Below are positions 30,959 through 35,451 of a stretch of DNA of 35,451 nt, piece after piece (the first letter of the stretch is position 1; each line of letters begins with the position of its first letter). The stretch is taken from positions 1-35,451 of the forward strand of contig JAJZRD010000013.1 of assembly GCA_021845945.1 (NCBI GenBank). Direction: 5' to 3'. Made by a program: the position numbers and the translations under genes. The notes under the pieces were generated by a model. The model was given only the letters and a program-made list of their open reading frames with translations, was not told the DNA's origin and ran no database searches. Origin of the DNA: Chloroflexota bacterium. GTDB taxonomy: Bacteria; Chloroflexota; UBA6077.

Positions 30959-32140
30959 CTACTGCCCGAAGATCTGGACGTAGGCCCAGTGTGCCCAGTC
31001 CACACCCCGAGACTTGTGGCAACTGTAGGTGCAGGAGTTGGCCATCGTCTCACCGAAGTGCAGCGTCTTGATGGGTGCAATGGCCTCGAAGGTGTGGGTA
31101 GAGACCGAGCCCGAGGCTATGACCTTGGGCAGGTGGCACGAGGCGCAGCTAGCTACCTCAGCCCGATGGCCGGAATGGGCGACGGGATTGGAGGTCTTGT
31201 CCTGGTGGCACTTGGCGCACAGCTCGTTGCCCTGGGCCCGCAGGTCAGCCTTGCGCTCCGTGAGCGATCCCTTGTGCGGATCGTGGCAGGTCACGCAGTT
31301 CACATCCCACTGGGCGTGTCCGCTCTTGCTCCAGTCCAGATACTGCTGGCGGTGCCTGTTTGAGTTCGTTTGGTCTGGGAATACCGAGGCAGTGTCCGTC
31401 TTAGGAATGGGGTTGAACTTGGCCAAGAGGGTGCTCGGCTTGCCGTACTCGAAGTCTGCAGGATAGGCGGTGAGCCCGCTCGTGTCCCTGCCTCGGATGT
31501 GACACTTGCCGCAGTTCTCCGAGCTCTTGTCCACGGGCATCCTAACTGTCGTCGGGTTCTGGGCGTGACTCCCGCCTGGGCCGTGGCAGGCCTCGCAACC
31601 GATGTTCAGCTCCGCCCACTGGCGCTTCTGGGTATCCATTCCGGTGGCATGGCAGGCGCCGCATTCGTTGATCCAGTCCAACGCCTCCAGGTTGCCGTTC
31701 TTGGCTTTCCGCAAGGTGAAGGAGTTCTTGGGCTTGTTGTACTCGAACTCGCCCGTCACGATTTGGCCTTTGATGTCGCGGTAGGCGTACCGCTCTTCCT
31801 TGTACCAGCCACCGATGGCGAAGACCCAGTCGTATTGATCGGGCTGAGGCGCTCCCGCCACGGTAAGATCGGCTTTGGCGTTGCTCAGGTCCCCCTTGGA
31901 GATGGGCCTCACCATGTGAGCATGCAGCGTGTTCTGCCAGGAATCGTACAGTCCGGCATGGCAGCCCTGGCAGGTCTGGGAACCTACATACGCGCCCGGG
32001 TCGACCACGGCTGGGGTACCCAGGTAGGCCCCTCCTTCCGAAGAACGACCCGAGGCGATGCTGCCGGTCGAGATCATCAGGCCGGCCAGGGCGACCAGCA
32101 CTATCACGACTACGATTCCCCTTCTAGTGGGGGTACTCAT
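30959..32140 (-). CDS. exported octaheme-type multiheme cytochrome c
   Basis: 393-aa c-type cytochrome with an N-terminal membrane helix (about 8-28) that serves as signal or anchor; it acts outside the cytoplasmic membrane. Seven CxxCH heme sites are at Cys57, Cys160, Cys182, Cys210, Cys282, Cys308 and Cys332. An eighth, C370-T-Y-S-C374-H375, has three residues between the cysteines. YVGSQTCQGCHAGLYDSW, NECGACHATGMD and IGCEACHGPGGSHA are typical of the cytochrome c554/multiheme family used in anaerobic or nitrogen respiration. Extra histidines (HAHM, SGHAQW, AHSGH) can supply distal ligands. No catalytic partner is adjacent, so electron transfer rather than a named reaction is inferred. ATG at 32140 follows GGGAGGAGAAGT. 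Probably co-transcribed with the receiver-only gene. Confidence 0.88.
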   Translation of the reverse strand: MSTPTRRGIVVVIVLVALAGLMISTGSIASGRSSEGGAYLGTPAVVDPGAYVGSQTCQGCHAGLYDSWQNTLHAHMVRPISKGDLSNAKADLTVAGAPQPDQYDWVFAIGGWYKEERYAYRDIKGQIVTGEFEYNKPKNSFTLRKAKNGNLEALDWINECGACHATGMDTQKRQWAELNIGCEACHGPGGSHAQNPTTVRMPVDKSSENCGKCHIRGRDTSGLTAYPADFEYGKPSTLLAKFNPIPKTDTASVFPDQTNSNRHRQQYLDWSKSGHAQWDVNCVTCHDPHKGSLTERKADLRAQGNELCAKCHQDKTSNPVAHSGHRAEVASCASCHLPKVIASGSVSTHTFEAIAPIKTLHFGETMANSCTYSCHKSRGVDWAHWAYVQIFGQ

Positions 32141-32211
32141 ACTTCTCCTCCCTCCCGATCCATTCTCTCAGCCTTTGAGTGCTCTGCCCGCAGCGTCGAT
32201 GCTTGCTCAGG

Positions 32212-32517
32212 CTATGGACGCTCGGCCGCCCCGATGTAGAGTCCCTCAGCGGAAGGGTCATCGGAGAGCAACAGCACCACCCGCATCCTGGGCAGCAGGA
32301 GATGAAACTGTCGAGCAGTCTTCATGCCGCTCCTGCCGCAGATGCTGATATCCAGGAGCACCACATCGGGCTCCAGTCTTAGCGCCGCCTGCGCTGCTGC
32401 TTCCGTGTCGGCCGCGGCAGCCGCTACGAAGCACCCCTCGAGGGTTGTCGGCTCTTGAAGGATGGTATCGCGGAAACCGGCGCTGGCCTCGGCACCGAGG
32501 ACCCGGAGTGGGCGCAT
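32212..32517 (-). CDS. degenerate receiver-domain-only protein
   Basis: 101-aa protein that follows the REC fold: MRPLRVLGAEAS (beta 1), PDVVLLDIS (Asp56, the usual phospho-acceptor position) and MRVVLLLSDDPSAEGLYIGAAERP. The acidic pair normally near residues 9-11 is Ala-Glu, and the frame stops right after alpha 4, before the conserved Lys (usually in GYLLK). There is no output domain. It may be a decaying response regulator, or a small non-phosphorylated REC partner. ATG at 32517 with GAGAGG upstream; the open frame extends 16 codons further. It lies 71 nt upstream of the cytochrome gene, downstream of a promoter with an operator-like palindrome. Confidence 0.6.
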   Translation of the reverse strand: MRPLRVLGAEASAGFRDTILQEPTTLEGCFVAAAAADTEAAAQAALRLEPDVVLLDISICGRSGMKTARQFHLLLPRMRVVLLLSDDPSAEGLYIGAAERP

Positions 32518-32620
32518 GGCTAGACCCTCTCGCGACGGAATCGACCGCCTGCGAAGCGAGCACACAGACCCACGTCATTCTCGGCGCAGCCGACAGTTCT
32601 TGTCTGCCACGCCGAGTGGG

Positions 32621-32648
32621 GTTATCGCTGTCACCGTTTTGGTGACAA
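32621..32648 (-). promoter_or_regulatory. candidate regulated promoter of the receiver/cytochrome unit
   Basis: On the minus strand TTGTCA (32648-32643), a 16-bp spacer and GATAAC (32626-32621). The -35 is one base from consensus, the -10 two. It is 100 bp upstream of the receiver-only ATG. Confidence 0.45.
32629..32647. promoter_or_regulatory. operator-like inverted repeat
   Basis: TGTCACC, 5-nt spacer GTTTT, GGTGACA: a perfect 7-bp inverted repeat centred at 32638, overlapping the -35 and spacer of the candidate promoter. Length and symmetry fit a dimeric regulator's binding site. It does not match the LuxR/NarL heptamer that I know, so the partner is open. A small RNA hairpin is the alternative. 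Confidence 0.5.
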
Positions 32649-32738
32649 CGCCGTTCGAGAGGAGTTGGCATCACAGCGGGGACTGGCCTGATAGTTGGGC
32701 ACCGGAAGGGGGAAGGAAACGCACAGTTGTGGGAAGCC

Positions 32739-33398
32739 CTATTCAGGCGGAATGAGTAGACCCCGCTCCAGGGCGTAGCGCACAAGATCGGACCGACGGT
32801 GGAGGTCCAGCTTCTCCATCACCCGGCGCCGGTAGGTCTCCACCGTGTTGACGCTGATCGATAGCATCTGCCCGATCTCCTGGGCCGTGTGTCCCTCGGC
32901 GGTGAGCTGAAGCACCTGGCGCTCCCGCTCTGTCAGTGCGCCGAAGCTGTCTCTCTCTTGGCCGCTGTGAACTCGCTCCAGATAACCGCTCACCAGGAGG
33001 CGCGCAGCTTCAGGCCTGAGGTATGGCTCGCCGAGGGCCACCTTTCGAACTGCGTCCACCAGCTCAGTGTGAGCCGCAGTTTTCAAGACGTAGCCGAGGC
33101 CCCCGGCGGCCAGCACGTGGAGGAGGTATCTCTCCTGAGCATGAACGGTGAGGACCAGCACTTTGCAGCCCACCCCTCGGGCGCCGAGGCGACGGGTTGC
33201 TTCGAGTCCCCCTAGCTTCGGCATTGCCAGGTCCATGACGATCACATCGGGCCGTAGCTTCTCGGCCAACTGCACCGCCTCGAGCCCATCGCTGGCCTCG
33301 CCCACCACCTCCATATCGGGCTGGGCACTCAAGAGGTCGCGCACCCCAAATCGAAGTACCGGATGATCGTCTGCCAGCAGCACGCGGATTCTCTTCAT
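32739..33398 (-). CDS. NarL/FixJ-family response regulator
   Basis: 219-aa DNA-binding regulator. The receiver domain has the acidic pair Asp10-Asp11, phospho-acceptor Asp56 (VIVMDLAMP), Thr84-region (VLVLTVHAQ) and Lys in GYVLKTA. The C-terminal LuxR-type helix-turn-helix is LTERERQVLQLTAEGHTAQEIGQMLSISVNTVETYRRRVMEKLDLHRRSDLVRYAL. ATG at 33398 sits in the ATGA overlap with the kinase stop, so kinase and regulator are translationally coupled. The nearest candidate target is the receiver/cytochrome unit immediately downstream (inference). Confidence 0.95.
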   Translation of the reverse strand: MKRIRVLLADDHPVLRFGVRDLLSAQPDMEVVGEASDGLEAVQLAEKLRPDVIVMDLAMPKLGGLEATRRLGARGVGCKVLVLTVHAQERYLLHVLAAGGLGYVLKTAAHTELVDAVRKVALGEPYLRPEAARLLVSGYLERVHSGQERDSFGALTERERQVLQLTAEGHTAQEIGQMLSISVNTVETYRRRVMEKLDLHRRSDLVRYALERGLLIPPE

Positions 33399-34810
33399 CG
33401 CTCTCCGCCCTCCGCGGCAACCGGAACCTCGACCCGCACGCGCGTCCCCTGGCTTAACTCCGAATGGAGTTGCAGCGTGCCGCCCAGCAGGGCAGCGCGC
33501 TCCTGCATGCCGAACAGCCCCATGCCTCGCTCCTTCGCGGCCATGGCCGCCTCCACACTGAAACCGTGGCCATCGTCCTCAACAGACAGGGTCAGGACAC
33601 CATTCTGGCGTTCCAGGCTGACCGCTACCTGCTTTGCTCCCGCATGTCTGGCGACATTGGTAAGGGATTCCTGGGCGATGCGGTATAGCGCCATCTCCGT
33701 AGTCGGGGTGAGCCGGTGAATCGGCCCCGTCACCCTGAGCCTGGCCTCAACTCCCCATCTGGCGCTGAAGTCGTCCACGTACCAGCGGAGAGCTTCGGCC
33801 AGACCCAGGTCATCCAGCTCCGGCGGCCTCAACTCCAGGGCAAGCCGGCGTACCCCCTCCACGGCCCGGCTCGAGAGGGATACCAGCTCCGACTGCGCCT
33901 TTCCGACCTCCTCCAGGGACCTCGCCTGGCCCAGCAGTGTGAGCCGAACCAGTATTGAACTGAGAAGCTGAGCGGTCTCGTCGTGCAGTTCCCGGGCGAT
34001 GCGCTTACGCTCCTCTTCCTGAGCCAGCAACGCCTGGCTGGCGAACCGCCCGCGTTCCAGGCGAACCTGAAGATCGAACAGCCGCAGCACTCGCACGATG
34101 AAGTAGGTGATGCCCAGGGCGGCCACAGCACGGAAGAGCTGCGGGGGCAGTCCAACCACACTTCGGAATGTCTCGTAATTGAGGAACGATGCCGGGAAGG
34201 GGTCGGCCTGGGGGACTACCAGCCCCGCGACGAGGGCATTCGCGCCGAAGATGTAGGCGGCCCACCGGCAATCGGCCGCGACGCGGGGCATCCCCAGGCT
34301 GCGGAGGGCCGGCGCCTGGCGCGCCAGGGCCAGGGCAGACAGGAGCGACGCGGGTAGGTAGAGGAGGTACCGGGCCCAAACGCTGGCCCAGGTCGAGGAA
34401 TGGGTATACGGGGCAGAACCCCCGAACGGACCCACCACCACGCCCACCCACAGTAGGAACAGCGTTGGCGGGACCCCCAGGCAAATGCGCCAGCGCCCAC
34501 CCGCTTCTGCCAGGAGAGCCGTGCCGAACCAGGCAAGCGCCAGGCTCGAGGCCACCAGCAGGCTCACCCGTATCGCGGAGATCGGGATCTGCCCCGGCAG
34601 AGGATCCTCGTAGAAGCGGGCTACCATCACCATGTCCAGCCACTCAACGCCGGAGTGGAGAAAACCGAAGGCCGCCAGGGGCCAGAGGTTCCTGGCCAGT
34701 GGCAGCTTGCTCCCAGGATGGGACTCCAGCACGATGGCCAGCCCCATGGCAAAGAAGGCTAGACCGTAGATGAACAGAATGAGCGTCAGATGCCCGCCCT
34801 GAGGATCCAC
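33395..34810 (-). CDS. multi-TM sensor histidine kinase (NarX/LiaS-type, HisKA_3)
   Basis: 471 aa from the GTG at 34810, fixed by a TAAGGAGG site 9 nt upstream. The N-terminal half has about seven or eight membrane helices (LILFIYGLAFFAMGLAIVLE, ALGITYFIVRVLRLF and others) and no obvious extracellular sensor domain, so it probably senses within the membrane. A coiled linker (LQVRLERGRFASQALLAQEEERKRIA) leads to the HisKA_3 phospho-acceptor His276 (RELHDETAQLLSSI). The ATPase domain has the N box (YRIAQESLTNVARHA), D-x-G (VEDDGHGF) and G box (RGMGLFGMQERAALLGG). The stop overlaps the response-regulator ATG. The open frame extends 80 codons upstream, across a promoter-like sequence, and is not expected to be translated. 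Confidence 0.93.
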   Translation of the reverse strand: MDPQGGHLTLILFIYGLAFFAMGLAIVLESHPGSKLPLARNLWPLAAFGFLHSGVEWLDMVMVARFYEDPLPGQIPISAIRVSLLVASSLALAWFGTALLAEAGGRWRICLGVPPTLFLLWVGVVVGPFGGSAPYTHSSTWASVWARYLLYLPASLLSALALARQAPALRSLGMPRVAADCRWAAYIFGANALVAGLVVPQADPFPASFLNYETFRSVVGLPPQLFRAVAALGITYFIVRVLRLFDLQVRLERGRFASQALLAQEEERKRIARELHDETAQLLSSILVRLTLLGQARSLEEVGKAQSELVSLSSRAVEGVRRLALELRPPELDDLGLAEALRWYVDDFSARWGVEARLRVTGPIHRLTPTTEMALYRIAQESLTNVARHAGAKQVAVSLERQNGVLTLSVEDDGHGFSVEAAMAAKERGMGLFGMQERAALLGGTLQLHSELSQGTRVRVEVPVAAEGGER

Positions 34811-34819
34811 CTGGCGGTG

Positions 34820-34827
34820 CCTCCTTA
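34820..34827 (-). promoter_or_regulatory. ribosome-binding site that sets the kinase start
   Basis: On the minus strand TAAGGAGG, an ideal Shine-Dalgarno, 9 nt before the GTG at 34810. It rules out the longer in-frame start at 35050. Confidence 0.75.
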
Positions 34828-35003
34828 TCCGAAGCGCAATAGGTGGGGAGGCCGCTAGAGAGAGTGCGCAGGGTGCGCATATACCCGAGCGATCCCGCCT
34901 TAAGACCACCGACCTGCAGGTTGCCCACCAGCGAGGGTGAAGGATAGGGCAACGGATGAGAGACCCGAGGGACCGATGGGCCGACGCGGCAAGGCCCGGC
35001 AGT

Positions 35004-35009
35004 ATTATA
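35004..35009 (-). promoter_or_regulatory. possible -10 element for the kinase/regulator operon
   Basis: TATAAT on the minus strand, preceded directly by TG (TGTATAAT, one base short of a canonical extended -10). No -35 is evident. It would give a leader of about 190 nt. Confidence 0.4.
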
Positions 35010-35208
35010 CATTGGGGGGCAAACTCAGGGCTGAGACCCAACCTGGTCATTTCGCCTCGGTGCCCAGGCCCTCAGCCTGCATGCACCTGGATGCCAGCAA
35101 TCCCTTGCATTGTTTCGGCAACAGTCCACCAGATGTGGTGAACGCGGCTCCGCAGACAGCGAAGATCCCGCAGCCACCAAGCCATTCTCCACATGAGACG
35201 GTACAGCC

Positions 35209-35451
35209 TCAGCCTCCTCGAGCTTTGGGAGATGAACGGCCTTTGGATGAAGGTGCTGCCTCGAGCACCTCGGCGACCAGCTCCGCGATCTTCGACCGCG
35301 CCTCGGCGAGAGCCTGCTCGCCCAGGACTGTGGCCCGGTAGTACTTGCGGATCTTCCCAGCCACCAACCTCTCCTCTCGCGCCAGATAGCCGGACCTCTC
35401 CAGGTCGTGCAGTATCGGGTACAGGGTACCCGGGGATAGATCGTAGCCGTG
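35209..35451 (-). CDS. PadR-family transcriptional regulator (5' end outside the window)
   Basis: The last 80 codons of a PadR-type winged-helix repressor, truncated by the window edge. HGYDLSPGTLYPILHDLERSGYLAREERLVAGKIRKYYRATVLGEQALAEARSKIAELV contains the family's recognition helix (SPGTLYPILHDLE), wing (GKIRKYYRAT) and the start of the C-terminal dimerisation helix. The stop TGA is at 35209-35211, after a short basic, Ser/Gly-rich tail. It belongs to the short-form members with HGY-x-LSPGTLYP. Its target is unknown; it lies upstream of the kinase operon on the same strand with a 398-bp gap between them. Confidence 0.88.
   Translation of the reverse strand, partial: HGYDLSPGTLYPILHDLERSGYLAREERLVAGKIRKYYRATVLGEQALAEARSKIAELVAEVLEAAPSSKGRSSPKARGG

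Larger units (their letters stand above)
34811..35208. other. non-coding gap between PadR and kinase genes
   Basis: About 400 bp with no supportable gene on either strand. It carries the kinase ribosome site and a TATAAT on the minus strand; the part from 35040 to 35208 shows nothing recognisable. Confidence 0.5.

Noticed and set aside
34811..35050. Longer N-terminus of the sensor kinase
   Set aside because: TAAGGAGG 9 nt before the GTG at 34810 fixes the start, and the extra 80 residues look non-coding.

Overview
This is a GC-rich bacterial chromosomal segment, most likely from a member of the Chloroflexota. That placement is inference from gene content (a membrane-anchored baseplate-J-like protein, a DUF6282 hydrolase with a Bug-type binding protein, a complete 14-gene complex I operon) and from many short intergenic palindromes of kinds I associate with that phylum. 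No rRNA or tRNA gene is visible that would fix the taxonomy.

Left flank (1-8174, + strand): a SAM methyltransferase, a class A penicillin-binding protein with Ig-like C-terminal modules, SurE (ATGA-coupled to the PBP), a small acidic hypothetical, a 30-residue bS22/COX24-type ribosomal protein easily missed by gene finders, a winged-helix-like hypothetical, a class III CoA-transferase, and a secreted Zn amidase with its own extended -10 promoter. The theme is envelope building plus housekeeping.

Centre (8206-22657, - strand): a full nuoABCDEFGHIJKLMN operon for proton-pumping NADH:quinone oxidoreductase, with one extended -10 promoter before nuoA. Most junctions overlap or lie within a few bases, but four (E/F, G/H, H/I, M/N) are opened to about 120-190 bp, each occupied by a different palindromic repeat. 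A fifth palindrome sits at the nuoN stop and doubles as a likely terminator against the convergent amidase gene.

Right part (22829-30303, mostly + strand): a nucleoside phosphorylase bracketed by two identical perfect 28-bp palindromes, a baseplate-J-like membrane protein, a PHP-domain metal hydrolase, a stretch of decayed genes (a GAF/histidine-kinase remnant and a possible FetB/UPF0014 remnant), a divergent SDR oxidoreductase, and a DUF6282 hydrolase followed by a tricarboxylate-type substrate-binding lipoprotein. The last three look like a small catabolic/uptake locus.

Far right (30326-35451, mostly - strand): strong hairpins, a truncated ComM/YifB gene, an exported eight-heme cytochrome c whose last heme motif is CxxxCH, a degenerate receiver-only protein, a NarL-type response regulator ATGA-coupled to a multi-TM histidine kinase, and the 3' end of a PadR-family regulator. 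A promoter-like site overlapped by a perfect 7-bp inverted repeat precedes the receiver/cytochrome pair, suggesting a regulated respiratory unit. The most unusual signals are the palindrome occupancy of the nuo junctions and this cytochrome/two-component locus.
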